From Microbacterium allomyrinae (lineage in GTDB: Bacteria > Actinomycetota > Actinomycetes > Actinomycetales > Microbacteriaceae): a stretch of 64,000 nucleotides of DNA. The notes beneath the pieces are model-generated. The model had not been told where the DNA came from, did no database searches, and saw only the letters and a program-made list of their open reading frames with translations. This document shows positions 43,249-51,319 of this stretch, piece after piece. Position 1 is the stretch's first letter, and each line of letters begins with the position of its first letter. The stretch lies in the NCBI RefSeq assembly GCF_020682705.1, contig NZ_JAGTTN010000010.1:30320-94319 (forward strand), written 5' to 3'. Made by a program: the position numbers and the translations under genes.

Positions 43249-46200
43249 GAGGCGCTCACCGCGCCGATCGTGTGGATCCGGCACAAGCCGTACGAATGGT
43301 CATCGCGGCAGTGCTCCTCGTACGGCGCAGTGAAGGACACGCCGCGCATGACCGATACCGCGGCACGAATCCGCGTGAGGAATGCGTCGCGGCGCTCCTC
43401 GTCGAAGGGCGGCTGCCACGGCGTGGCATAGTCCGACCTCGTGGCGGTGGGGCGCAGCACGAGCAACTTGGCTCCGCCCGGCTCGTGGCCGTTCGCCTCG
43501 GCGATCGCGCCGGCCTCGAAGGCGAGCTGATACGCCCCGAGCTGCGGGTTGTCGATCACCTTGGCGTCCGTCTGCGGCTCTCGTTTGCCGGTCTTCAGGT
43601 CCACGATCACCACGGTGCCTTCGGGGGTGAGTTCCACCCTGTCGATGTAGCCGGACAGGATCGCGCCGTGCTCGGATGTCTCGTCCGCCGGGTCGTCCGG
43701 CCCGTCGAGGGGGATCGCCACCTCGAAGTGCGGCTCGGCGCCGATGAGTCTTCCCCCGGACTGCTCGAAATGCCTCAGGTACAGGTGAAGGCGCCGTACG
43801 AGATCACGCGCACGGGTCTGCTCCGCCCGGTCGCGCCAGTCAGCCTCGAAGGACAGCTCGCCCCAACGCGCCTGCACCTCGGCCCAGAGGCTCGCTTCGT
43901 CCGAGCCCGTGGCGTGCTCGAGCGCCGCGTGGATGATCGTGCCGAGGCCCGCCGTCGCGCTGCCCGGGTCGCCGCCGAGGTCTCCGATGACCCAGTTCAG
44001 CTCGCACTCCTCGAGAGTGTGAAGCCGGGACGGCGAAACGCGCACGTCTTCGCGCGACAGGTCGCGCAACGGGCCGGTCGAGGTCGGCGCCGGTACGCCG
44101 TACCAGTCGCGCGGGGAAGCGCCCGGAACCCCGGCATCCGCGAGCAGCGCGAGCTGACCGGCTGCGCGTTCGGCGCCGGGCCGAGACGTGCCCTCCGTCA
44201 GTGTGCGTCGATGGCGCGCGACGAGGCCGCGCAGCGACAACGGGTGGTCGAGCGCGAAGCGCTCTGGATCCGGGAGCATCTCGAAGAAGACGCTCGGGCC
44301 GGTGTCGTCGTCGTCCACCGCGGTCACCACGACCCTTGCCGTGGCACGCGAAAGCGCCCGCACGAGCAGACGCAGCTCGTCGTGCATCGCGGCACGGCGG
44401 CGGTCGAAGGTGCCCGCGGCCTCGGTGTCGGCTCGGGCGGCGGCATCCGCCAGACGCCAGGTATCGAGGAGGCTTCCCCGCAGCCGTGTATTCGGCCACA
44501 CGCCGTCCTGCACGCCGGCCACGACGACCGTGTCGAACTCCAGCCCGAGTGCGCCGGCGGGTGTGAGGATGCGGACGCTGCCTTCGCGGGCGGGCGCCTC
44601 GAGTCGGTCCTCTGCCACCCCGCTGTCGAGGACGCCGCGGACGAAGACTCGCGGATCGGCATCGAGAGAACGCTCGACGAAGCGCTTCGCGGCCTGGAAG
44701 AGCGCGACCAGTGCATCGAGGTCACGGTTCGCCTGTTCCGCAAGCGGTCCGTGGCCACGCGAGAGCTCGGACCACGCGCGCATGAGGCCGCTGCGATCCC
44801 ACGCCGTCCACAGCAGTTCATGAGCGGTCGCACCGCGCGCGAGATCGTCGCGGAGCACGGCGAGAGTGCGTGCGAGGGCTGCGGCACGGCGCGCCTCGCG
44901 GGTGTCGACGAGATCGAACTCCAGCGGCTGGCGCATCGCCGACAACACCAGCTCACGCCCGGAGCGTTCGCCGCCCGAACCCATCTCCTGCGCCTCACGC
45001 AGCTCGACATGCCGCAGGGCCGAGCGCAGGCGCCTCAGTTCGATCGGATCGAGCCGGCCGTACGTGCCGACGAGTGCGGCCGACACATCGTCGAAGGTCC
45101 ATTCGTCATGAGCTGCTGCGAGTTCGATCAGACGGAGCAGGTCGCTCACGGGGCGAAGCGCCCCCAGCGCTCGCCCCGGACCGCTCGAGCGTGCAGGCAC
45201 CTCGCGTGCAGACAGCTCCGCCTCGAGCGCGGCGACCTGGCGCGTGTCGTGAGCGATCACCGCGCACGAGTCCCACGGAACGCCGTCGTGCACGTGCCGC
45301 TCTCGAAGCAGCCGGGCGATCGCGTCGTACTCCTCCGCGGTCGAGCGCAGGGTCAGCGCCCGCACCGACTGATCCGGCTCGACCTCGCCGGTCGTGGCAC
45401 GATGCGCGACGACTCCGACCGCGCCGATGCGCTGGGTGATGCGGCCGACGAGCTCGCGCTGCCATGCGGTGCCCCGGTGCGCCTCGCGAAGCACATGGAT
45501 CATTCCGAGCGCCCCGGCCAACCGGGCGAAGTTCTCGGGAGTCGCACCCCGGAATGACCCCGACCCGACATCGGGGTCGCCGAACGCGAGCACAGACGCG
45601 CCGCGTGCGCGGACAGCCTCGAGCAGTTCGACGCCGCCGAGCGTGAGCTCCTGCGCATCGTCGACGAGCACGACCTGCACGCGGTCCATGGCGGGGATGC
45701 CTGCGGGCACCGTCCGCAGCAGACCGACCGCCTCGCGGACGAGGCCCGCCGCGTCCCGGTGCGCGCCGCGCATGTCGGCACGCACCTGTACGTACTCGGC
45801 GAAGAAGGACGAGAGCGCGACCCACGCCGGGGCGGCATCCCGCTCGCCCATGGCGCGCAGCCGTGCCGGCTCGATTCCGAGCGTCGTGCACTCGGCGAGG
45901 AAGGTGCGCACCTCGGTGCGAAACCCCGCCGTGCCACGGATCGCAGGGCCGAGCCAGTCCGGCCAGCGCGATCCTCCGGCCGCGGTGAGTCCGGCGGCCT
46001 CGTCCTCAGCGTCGCCGTCGAGGAGATCGCGGAGGATCTGGTCCTCGTCGCTTCCGGTGAGCAGCTGCGGCGGCTCGGCCTCGATCGCGACCGCATTCGC
46101 GCGCACCACCTGGAACGCGTACGAGGCGACCGACCGTGCGAGCGGACCCGACGTCGCCCGTGACACCGCGAGGCCGAGCCTGTCGCGCAGGGCCGTCGCG

Positions 46201-46433
46201 GTCTGCCGGGACGGGGTGAGCACGAGGATCGCATCGGGCTCGATCCCCTGTGCGACGAGCGCCGCGACCCGCGCGACGAGCGTCGCGGTCTTGCCCGAGC
46301 CGGGCGCGCCGACCACGACCCCGGATGCCTCGGACGGCAGTGACAGAACGGCCGACTGCTGCGGGTCGGGCGTGTACGACGCCGCGGCCGTCACCTCAGC
46401 CGTCCCCGCATCGATCACGCCCGCCTCAGCCAC
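43245..46433 (-). CDS. adnA: AdnA-like helicase-nuclease subunit
   Basis: 1062 aa. The motor is less canonical than in AdnB: Walker A is VVGAPGSGKTATL and Walker B reads VLVDDAQELTLGG, with DDAQ instead of DExQ. The C-terminal nuclease has LGTIIHAALEHATG, LSGYIDRVELTP, VIVDLKTGKREPQ and NPQLGAYQLAFE, so it looks active. In mycobacterial AdnAB the second motor does most of the work; the same is likely here. The start is a GTG at 46433 without a good ribosome site; a short leaderless upstream frame may feed it (see findings). Followed by adnB with a 4-nt overlap. Confidence 0.9.
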   Translation of the reverse strand: MAEAGVIDAGTAEVTAAASYTPDPQQSAVLSLPSEASGVVVGAPGSGKTATLVARVAALVAQGIEPDAILVLTPSRQTATALRDRLGLAVSRATSGPLARSVASYAFQVVRANAVAIEAEPPQLLTGSDEDQILRDLLDGDAEDEAAGLTAAGGSRWPDWLGPAIRGTAGFRTEVRTFLAECTTLGIEPARLRAMGERDAAPAWVALSSFFAEYVQVRADMRGAHRDAAGLVREAVGLLRTVPAGIPAMDRVQVVLVDDAQELTLGGVELLEAVRARGASVLAFGDPDVGSGSFRGATPENFARLAGALGMIHVLREAHRGTAWQRELVGRITQRIGAVGVVAHRATTGEVEPDQSVRALTLRSTAEEYDAIARLLRERHVHDGVPWDSCAVIAHDTRQVAALEAELSAREVPARSSGPGRALGALRPVSDLLRLIELAAAHDEWTFDDVSAALVGTYGRLDPIELRRLRSALRHVELREAQEMGSGGERSGRELVLSAMRQPLEFDLVDTREARRAAALARTLAVLRDDLARGATAHELLWTAWDRSGLMRAWSELSRGHGPLAEQANRDLDALVALFQAAKRFVERSLDADPRVFVRGVLDSGVAEDRLEAPAREGSVRILTPAGALGLEFDTVVVAGVQDGVWPNTRLRGSLLDTWRLADAAARADTEAAGTFDRRRAAMHDELRLLVRALSRATARVVVTAVDDDDTGPSVFFEMLPDPERFALDHPLSLRGLVARHRRTLTEGTSRPGAERAAGQLALLADAGVPGASPRDWYGVPAPTSTGPLRDLSREDVRVSPSRLHTLEECELNWVIGDLGGDPGSATAGLGTIIHAALEHATGSDEASLWAEVQARWGELSFEADWRDRAEQTRARDLVRRLHLYLRHFEQSGGRLIGAEPHFEVAIPLDGPDDPADETSEHGAILSGYIDRVELTPEGTVVIVDLKTGKREPQTDAKVIDNPQLGAYQLAFEAGAIAEANGHEPGGAKLLVLRPTATRSDYATPWQPPFDEERRDAFLTRIRAAVSVMRGVSFTAPYEEHCRDDHSYGLCRIHTIGAVSAS

Positions 46434-46449
46434 TGTGCACCGCCACCAT
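46426..46449 (-). other. Possible leaderless upstream open reading frame of adnA
   Basis: ATG at 46449 encodes seven residues (MVAVHSG) and stops at 46428-46426, just past the adnA GTG at 46433, in another frame. It fits a leaderless minicistron whose termination could re-initiate at adnA. No peptide evidence. Confidence 0.35.
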
Positions 46450-46456
46450 GCCCTCG

Positions 46457-46462
46457 ACGGTA
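46457..46462 (-). promoter_or_regulatory. -10 element upstream of adnA
   Basis: TACCGT on the minus strand, 7 nt before an ATG at 46449 that opens a 7-codon frame overlapping the adnA start. Confidence 0.45.
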
Positions 46463-46533
46463 GCGCGGCCGAACGACATCGGCCGTTCGCCCAGAGCGTG
46501 CGCCGCGCGAGCGGGAGCCACCTGCCGGTGTCG

Positions 46534-46539
46534 TAGAGT
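46534..46539 (+). promoter_or_regulatory. -10 element for the DUF3107 gene
   Basis: TAGAGT; the predicted start near 46546 leaves about 64 nt of leader before the GTG at 46610. The rest of the gap between 46434 and 46533 shows only the adnA promoter. Confidence 0.45.
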
Positions 46540-46609
46540 TGCCATGCGTCCCGGGGAGCCCTCAGCCTTTCGGCAGGAACACCGTCGCCCCGCGCAGGAG
46601 GTCAGTCAC

Positions 46610-46834
46610 GTGGAGATCCGCATCGGCATCGCGAACACCGGCCGCGAGCTCAACTTCGAGACGAACGAGCCCGCAGCCGACGTCAAGAAGTCCGTCGCAG
46701 CCGCCCTCGACGCCGGTGCGACGCACGTGACGTTCGCCGACGCGAAGGGCAACTCGTACATCGTTCCGACAGCCGGCCTGGCGTACATCGAACTGGGCAC
46801 CGAAGAGTCCCGGCGCGTCGGCTTCGTCGCCTGA
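46610..46834 (+). CDS. DUF3107 small protein
   Basis: 74 aa actinobacterial protein of unknown function. The whole sequence fits the family: EIRIGIANTGRELNFET, VKKSVAAALDAGATHVTF and DAKGNSYIVPTAGLAYIELG, a short alpha/beta domain. GTG at 46610 has a perfect AGGAGG at 46596-46601; longer open frames upstream were rejected for that reason. It is followed 10 nt later by a small membrane protein gene. Synteny of DUF3107 with ferritin-like and DEAD-box genes is common in this group and is seen here. Confidence 0.9.
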   Translation: MEIRIGIANTGRELNFETNEPAADVKKSVAAALDAGATHVTFADAKGNSYIVPTAGLAYIELGTEESRRVGFVA

Positions 46835-46844
46835 GCCCGACGCC

Positions 46845-47135
46845 ATGCAGATTCTCATCGCGTTCATCATCGGCGCCGTGATCGGCATCGGCATCCACTT
46901 CCAGCTGCACCAGCGGCTGACGCGTGGCGTCGTTCTCGCGCCCATGATCGGCGCCGTGTCGGCGGGTCTCGTGTGGACGATCCTCACGTGGGCCGGCGTC
47001 GGCATCGACACGCCGTGGCCGTGGCTCGCCGCGCTGATCGTGCCGATCGTCGTGACCTATCCCGCGATCATCCTGATCTCGCGCCTGCGCGTCGCGCACG
47101 ATTCGAATGAGAAGGCCCGTCTCAAGATCGGCTGA
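46845..47135 (+). CDS. Small membrane protein
   Basis: 96 aa, three hydrophobic segments: MQILIAFIIGAVIGIGIHF, VVLAPMIGAVSAGLVWTIL and the WPWLAALIVPIVVTYPAII region, with a charged C-terminus (SNEKARLKIG). No family recognised and no catalytic residue. Start ATG 46845 lies 10 nt after the DUF3107 stop, so the two are probably co-transcribed. It is convergent with the ferritin-like gene 37 bp away. Confidence 0.75.
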   Translation: MQILIAFIIGAVIGIGIHFQLHQRLTRGVVLAPMIGAVSAGLVWTILTWAGVGIDTPWPWLAALIVPIVVTYPAIILISRLRVAHDSNEKARLKIG

Positions 47136-47172
47136 CCCGGCCGCGTCGCCCCGCGGCGACGGTCCAGTCCGC

Positions 47173-47886
47173 CTATGCGGCGAGCCCCATCGCGTCCATG
47201 CGGCGTGAGTGCGCGGCCATGAGCTCGGTGAAGACGGGTTCGACCTTCTGCTCGTCCACCGACCCCACGGCCATCGGACGCAGTGCGGCGCGCGCGATGA
47301 GCAGCGTGTCACCGACGAGCCGGCGTCCCCACATCGCGAGAAGCGATTTCCACTCGAGGTCGCTCTGGATCGTGCCCGCGATGATGTCGACGATCGCCTG
47401 ACGGTCATCATCGGCCTGGAGGATGCTCGCGACGCGATCGCCGGTCTCGCCGTAGCTCGCCGAGAGTGCCAGATAGAAGTCGTCGAGCATGCCGGCGATG
47501 ATGTGCACCGAGAGCATCGTCTCCTGCGGGCGCACCCCGTGCGTTTCGCGACGGAAGGCGTCGAGCGGTTCACGGAACGGCAGCATCAGGGCCGTCGGAT
47601 CGTCGCCCCGCTGGCGGATGACGGCGACGAGCGCCTCGTGCTTGGTGAGCGCGGCCCCGGCGGCGCGCGAAAGCGACTCCTTCTGGGCCAATTCGGGCGT
47701 CGACTGGATCAGCTCGCTGAGCGTCTCGAAGAAGCCGAGCTGAAGATACGCGGCCTGGCCGAGGAAGGTCGTGATGTCGGGCGCGAGCTCTTCGAAGTCA
47801 ACTCGGTTGGCTCCGCCGATGTCGTCGCGCGACTTCAGCTGGAGCTTGCGCCCCGAATCGCGACGCTGCCAGAACCACTTCACCAC
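47173..47886 (-). CDS. Ferritin-like fold protein (MiaE-like)
   Basis: 237 aa. A four-helix bundle with Glu and His residues in helix positions: LQLGFFETLSELIQST, LTKHEALVAVI, HIIAGMLDDFYLALSASYGE and IQSDLEWKSLLAMW. Metal ligands cannot be assigned with confidence, so di-iron binding is likely but unproven. GTG 47886 was chosen out of three in-frame GTG codons because TAGGCT lies 6 nt upstream of it, giving a start MVKWFWQRRDSG. It is divergent from the DEAD-box helicase gene, as in related genomes. Confidence 0.8.
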   Translation of the reverse strand: MVKWFWQRRDSGRKLQLKSRDDIGGANRVDFEELAPDITTFLGQAAYLQLGFFETLSELIQSTPELAQKESLSRAAGAALTKHEALVAVIRQRGDDPTALMLPFREPLDAFRRETHGVRPQETMLSVHIIAGMLDDFYLALSASYGETGDRVASILQADDDRQAIVDIIAGTIQSDLEWKSLLAMWGRRLVGDTLLIARAALRPMAVGSVDEQKVEPVFTELMAAHSRRMDAMGLAA

Positions 47887-47892
47887 GCACAC

Positions 47893-47898
47893 AGCCTA
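47893..47898 (-). promoter_or_regulatory. Leaderless -10 element for the ferritin-like gene
   Basis: TAGGCT on the minus strand, 6 nt before the GTG at 47886. Confidence 0.55.
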
Positions 47899-47983
47899 CG
47901 GTCGCAGGCACCGGGTTGCGGCATCCGCTCGTCCGCAACGCTCCGTGCGACTGCGCGTTCGGGCGCGGTGCGGGTGCCTCCGG

Positions 47984-47989
47984 TATCGT
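47984..47989 (+). promoter_or_regulatory. -10 element for the DEAD-box helicase with long leader
   Basis: TATCGT; the predicted start near 47996 gives a leader of about 138 nt before the GTG at 48135. The leader is GC-rich and could fold, but no known riboswitch class was recognised. Confidence 0.45.
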
Positions 47990-48134
47990 AGAGGCAGTCC
48001 CCGGCGTCGGATCGGGGCTCCCGCGCCTGTGGATGAGAGAAGGGCGTGGACCGCACTTCCGCCCGCGCGGCGTCTTCGAGACCGCGCCAGGGCATGGACT
48101 CAGGCAGCATCTCACTGCCGGACAGGCTCACATC

Positions 48135-49667
48135 GTGACGACCTTCGCCGAACTCGGCGTAGACCAGGACATCGTCGAGGCGCTCGCCACCAAGGGCATC
48201 GTCGACGCATTCCCCATCCAGGAGCAGACCATCCCCCTCGGTCTGCCGGGCCAGGACATCATCGGTCAGGCCAAGACCGGTACCGGCAAGACGTTCGGCT
48301 TCGGCATCCCCGTCGTCCAGCGCCTCGGTCTCGACCCGGCGCCCGGTGTCAAGGCGCTCATCGTCGTGCCGACCCGTGAGCTCGCGGTGCAGGTCTACGA
48401 AGACATGGACATGTTGACCTCCAATCGCTCGACGAGCGTCGTCGCCATCTACGGCGGCAAGGCCTATGAAGGCCAGATCGATCAGCTCAAAGCCGGTGCG
48501 CAGATCGTCGTCGGAACCCCGGGACGCCTCATCGACCTGAACAATCAGCGTCTGCTCGACCTGTCGAACGCCACCGAGGTCGTGCTCGACGAGGCCGACA
48601 AGATGCTCGACCTCGGCTTCCTCGCCGACATCGAGAAGATCTTCACGAAGGTCGCACCGGTGCGGCACACGCAGTTGTTCTCCGCGACCATGCCGGGCCC
48701 CATCGTGGCCCTGGCGCGACGCTTCATGTCGAACCCGATCCACATCCGCGCGACCGACCCCGACGAGGGTCTCACGCAGGCGAACATCAAGCACCTCGTG
48801 TACCGCGCGCACTCGCTCGACAAGGACGAGGTCATCGCCCGAATCCTGCAGGCCGAGGGCCGCGGCAAGACCGTGGTCTTCACGCGCACCAAGCGCGCTG
48901 CGCAGCGGCTCGTCGACGAGTTGAACGATCGCGGATTCAACGCGGGCGCCGTCCACGGCGATATGAGCCAAGAGGCGCGCGAGCGCTCGATGGCCGGCTT
49001 CAAGGCAGGCAAGAAGGACGTCCTGATCGCCACGGATGTCGCCGCTCGCGGCATCGACGTGGACGATGTCACCCACGTGATCAACCACACGATCCCCGAC
49101 GACGAGAAGACCTACCTGCACCGCGCGGGACGCACCGGCCGTGCCGGCAAGACCGGCATCGCCGTCACGTTCGTCGACTGGGAGGATCTGCACAAGTGGG
49201 CCCTCATCAACCGCGCGCTCGAGTTCGGTCAGCCCGAGCCCGTCGAGACGTACTCATCGAGCCCTCACCTGTTCGACGAGCTCGACATTCCCGCCGGCAC
49301 GAAGGGTCGCATCGTCACCGCGCCGAAGACCCAGGCGGTGCGCGTCCAGCCCGAGAGCGCCGTCGAGGTGGCCGCCGAGGTGGAGGCATCCGGCGGCGAG
49401 GCGCGCACGCGTCGCCGTCGCCGTCGCGGCACCGGCGGGGCAGCGGATCGCGTCGGCTCGTCGTTCGAGACCGACGACGGCGCCGCCGCTTCCCACGGTG
49501 ACGCGAAGTCCGACGCTCCCGCGGGCGACAGCGAGCGCCCCGCCGACGGCGGCGGCACGCACGACGGCGGCGGCAAGGAGCACCACGACGGCAAGCCGGC
49601 ACCCCGCCGCCGCCGCCGGCGCCGCGGGGGATCCGGCGCAGCCAGCGGAGCCCCTGTCGGCGCCTGA
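48135..49667 (+). CDS. DEAD-box ATP-dependent RNA helicase
   Basis: 510 aa. Motifs in order: TFAELGVDQDIVEAL (Q region), AKTGTGKTF (Walker A), PTRELAVQV, GTPGRLIDL, VLDEADKMLD (DEAD), FSATMPG, VVFTRTKRAAQRL, ATDVAARGIDVDDV and HRAGRTGRAGKTG. Residues about 395-510 form a basic, Gly/Ala-rich tail with two blocks of consecutive Arg (RRRRRR), likely RNA binding. GTG 48135 is the start; the long leader precedes it. Such helicases act in ribosome assembly and mRNA decay, especially in the cold. Confidence 0.93.
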   Translation: MTTFAELGVDQDIVEALATKGIVDAFPIQEQTIPLGLPGQDIIGQAKTGTGKTFGFGIPVVQRLGLDPAPGVKALIVVPTRELAVQVYEDMDMLTSNRSTSVVAIYGGKAYEGQIDQLKAGAQIVVGTPGRLIDLNNQRLLDLSNATEVVLDEADKMLDLGFLADIEKIFTKVAPVRHTQLFSATMPGPIVALARRFMSNPIHIRATDPDEGLTQANIKHLVYRAHSLDKDEVIARILQAEGRGKTVVFTRTKRAAQRLVDELNDRGFNAGAVHGDMSQEARERSMAGFKAGKKDVLIATDVAARGIDVDDVTHVINHTIPDDEKTYLHRAGRTGRAGKTGIAVTFVDWEDLHKWALINRALEFGQPEPVETYSSSPHLFDELDIPAGTKGRIVTAPKTQAVRVQPESAVEVAAEVEASGGEARTRRRRRRGTGGAADRVGSSFETDDGAAASHGDAKSDAPAGDSERPADGGGTHDGGGKEHHDGKPAPRRRRRRRGGSGAASGAPVGA

Positions 49668-49724
49668 GCCCGTCTTGGTGAGAAATCTGCGTCGAGTCGC
49701 TCCCATGGGATTCACAGGGAGCGC

Positions 49725-49730
49725 TAGTCT
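49725..49730 (+). promoter_or_regulatory. -10 element for the SHOCT membrane protein gene
   Basis: TAGTCT; predicted start near 49737, giving a 48-nt leader that ends in AGAAAGG before the GTG at 49785. Confidence 0.45.
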
Positions 49731-49784
49731 GAGCGCATGCGGCGACGTTATCGCCGCCACCTCGCAACTCAGAAAGGCACAATC

Positions 49785-50219
49785 GTGCGACTCATCGACG
49801 CCGTGACCACCGGTTACGAATACCAGGGCTTCTGGGGCTCGTTCTGGGACATCATCTGGTGGTTCCTCTGGATCTTCGTCTTCATCGCCTACCTGTTCGC
49901 GCTGTTCGCCGTGATCGGCGACCTGTTCCGCGACCACAAGCTCAACGGCTGGTGGAAGGCCGTGTGGATCATCTTCTTGATCTTCGTGCCCTTCCTGACC
50001 CTGCTGGTCTACCTGATCGCGCGCGGAAACGGCATGGCCCAGCGTGGCGCCGCTCAGGCGAAAGAGCTGAAGGCCGCCCAGGACAGCTACATCAAGTCCG
50101 TCGCGGCCGGCTCGGCGGCAAGCCCGGCCGACGAGATCGCGAAGGCGAAGTCGCTGCTCGACGCCGGCACCATCACGCAGGCCGAATACGACGCGCTGAA
50201 GACCAAGGCGCTCGGCTGA
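49785..50219 (+). CDS. PLDc-N-type membrane protein with SHOCT tail
   Basis: 144 aa. Two transmembrane segments, GSFWDIIWWFLWIFVFIAYLF followed by the WKAVWIIFLIFVPFLTLLVYL segment, separated by a short loop with DHKLNGWW, match the phospholipase D-nuclease N-terminal type. The C-terminal DEIAKAKSLLDAGTITQAEY is a SHOCT motif, a short oligomerisation element. GTG 49785 was chosen because AGAAAGG stands just upstream; the ATG at 49737 is probably the transcription start. Function unknown. A strong terminator follows. Confidence 0.8.
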   Translation: MRLIDAVTTGYEYQGFWGSFWDIIWWFLWIFVFIAYLFALFAVIGDLFRDHKLNGWWKAVWIIFLIFVPFLTLLVYLIARGNGMAQRGAAQAKELKAAQDSYIKSVAAGSAASPADEIAKAKSLLDAGTITQAEYDALKTKALG

Positions 50220-50251
50220 TAGCCCTCTGAGGTCTCGGCCTCGCACATAGG

Positions 50252-50279
50252 CACCCCCGTTCGTTCGCGAACGGGGGTG
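50252..50279 (+). terminator. Strong intrinsic terminator
   Basis: 12-bp perfect stem (50252-50263 with 50268-50279), TTCG loop, followed by TTTATT. It ends the transcript of the SHOCT membrane protein gene. Confidence 0.9.
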
Positions 50280-50311
50280 TTTATTCGTGGGCCGGCCTGT
50301 TCCCGTACGAA

Positions 50312-51175
50312 CTACGCGTAAACCGGCTCGACGCCGGTGGCGAGGGCGATGATGCGGGCCACCATGTCATCGGTCGTGGTGTTCTCGCCGGGGAGGTTCG
50401 GCTTTCCGAGACCGTGATAGTCGCTGGAGCCCGTCATGATCAGGTCGCGCTCGCGACACAGGCGCCGCAGCGTCCGCAGGCCCGACTCCACGTTCTCGCG
50501 ATGGGCCATCTCGAATCCTGCGAGCCCGGCATCGAGCATCCGTTCGAGGAGCGGCATGGGCAGCAGCCCCGCGCGCCCCGCGGGATGCGCGATGATCGGC
50601 ACTCCCCCGGCGCCGACGACGAGTTCGACCGCGGTCACGGGATCGGGCGCGTACAGCGCGACGTAGTAGTCGCCGCGCGGGCTCAAGATGCTCGAGAACG
50701 CCTCGGCCCGATCACGCACGAGACCGCGCGCGACCAGCGCATCGGCGATGTGCGGGCGCCCCACCGTCGCACCGTCCATCGTCTGGGCGACGATGTCCTC
50801 CCAGACCAGGTCGTAATCGCGCGAGATGCGATCGGCCATGACCCGGGCGCGATCCAGTCTCGAGGACCGGATCCGTTCGGTCATCGCTCTCAGCGCCGTG
50901 TCGTCGGGATCGGGCAGATAGGCCAGGACGTGGACGCTGCGCCATTCGTGCCGCGCCGACAGCTCCATTCCCGGAACGAACGTCATGCCCAGCGATGCCG
51001 CGGCCTCGGCCGCGTCCGCCCATCCCGACGTCGTGTCGTGGTCCGTCAGCGCGGCCGTCCGCAGTCCGTGCGCGTGCGCGGCGGCCATCACCTCTGCGGG
51101 AGGCTGTGTTCCGTCGGAGTTGGACGAATGCAGGTGCAGGTCGCTCGGTCCTTCGAAGCGCTGCGGAACCGGCAT
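50312..51175 (-). CDS. PHP-domain metal-dependent phosphoesterase
   Basis: 287 aa. The four metal-binding motifs of PHP proteins are seen: DLHLHSSNSDG near the N-terminus, ALTDHDT, PIIAHPAGR and TGSSDYHG. Domain layout matches YciV/RnmV-type 3',5'-nucleotide bisphosphate or 5'-3' exoribonuclease enzymes, but substrate is not shown. ATG 51175 is preceded by TACCCT at 6 nt, so it is probably leaderless; a much longer open frame extending upstream is not coding. Divergent from the EEP-family gene, with 144 bp between starts. Confidence 0.88.
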   Translation of the reverse strand: MPVPQRFEGPSDLHLHSSNSDGTQPPAEVMAAAHAHGLRTAALTDHDTTSGWADAAEAAASLGMTFVPGMELSARHEWRSVHVLAYLPDPDDTALRAMTERIRSSRLDRARVMADRISRDYDLVWEDIVAQTMDGATVGRPHIADALVARGLVRDRAEAFSSILSPRGDYYVALYAPDPVTAVELVVGAGGVPIIAHPAGRAGLLPMPLLERMLDAGLAGFEMAHRENVESGLRTLRRLCRERDLIMTGSSDYHGLGKPNLPGENTTTDDMVARIIALATGVEPVYA

Positions 51176-51181
51176 CCTCCG

Positions 51182-51187
51182 AGGGTA
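51182..51187 (-). promoter_or_regulatory. Leaderless -10 element for the PHP gene
   Basis: TACCCT on the minus strand, 6 nt before the ATG at 51175. The spacer CGGAGG resembles a ribosome site but would lie upstream of the transcript. Confidence 0.5.
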
Positions 51188-51306
51188 TCGCGGCGTCGGA
51201 GCCGCAGCACGTCGACGCCGCTCGTCCACCGCCGGCGCACCCAGATGGATGCCTGCGCACCGGCCGCCACGCGGCGCGCGCTGACCGATCTCCCAGCCTG
51301 CTCGCA

Positions 51307-51312
51307 TAGAGT
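51307..51312 (+). promoter_or_regulatory. Leaderless -10 element for the EEP-family gene
   Basis: TAGAGT with 7 nt to the GTG at 51320. Confidence 0.5.
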
Positions 51313-51319
51313 CGCGGTC

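Noticed and set aside
39997..43431. Very long open frame (over 1,100 codons) on the plus strand opposite adnB
   Set aside because: It is a GC-driven shadow: the minus-strand frame contains all UvrD and nuclease motifs, while the plus-strand protein is Arg/Val/Glu-rich with no domain.
43272..45557. Long plus-strand frame opposite adnA
   Set aside because: Same reason as above; no start signal and no recognisable motif, while AdnA motifs read on the minus strand.
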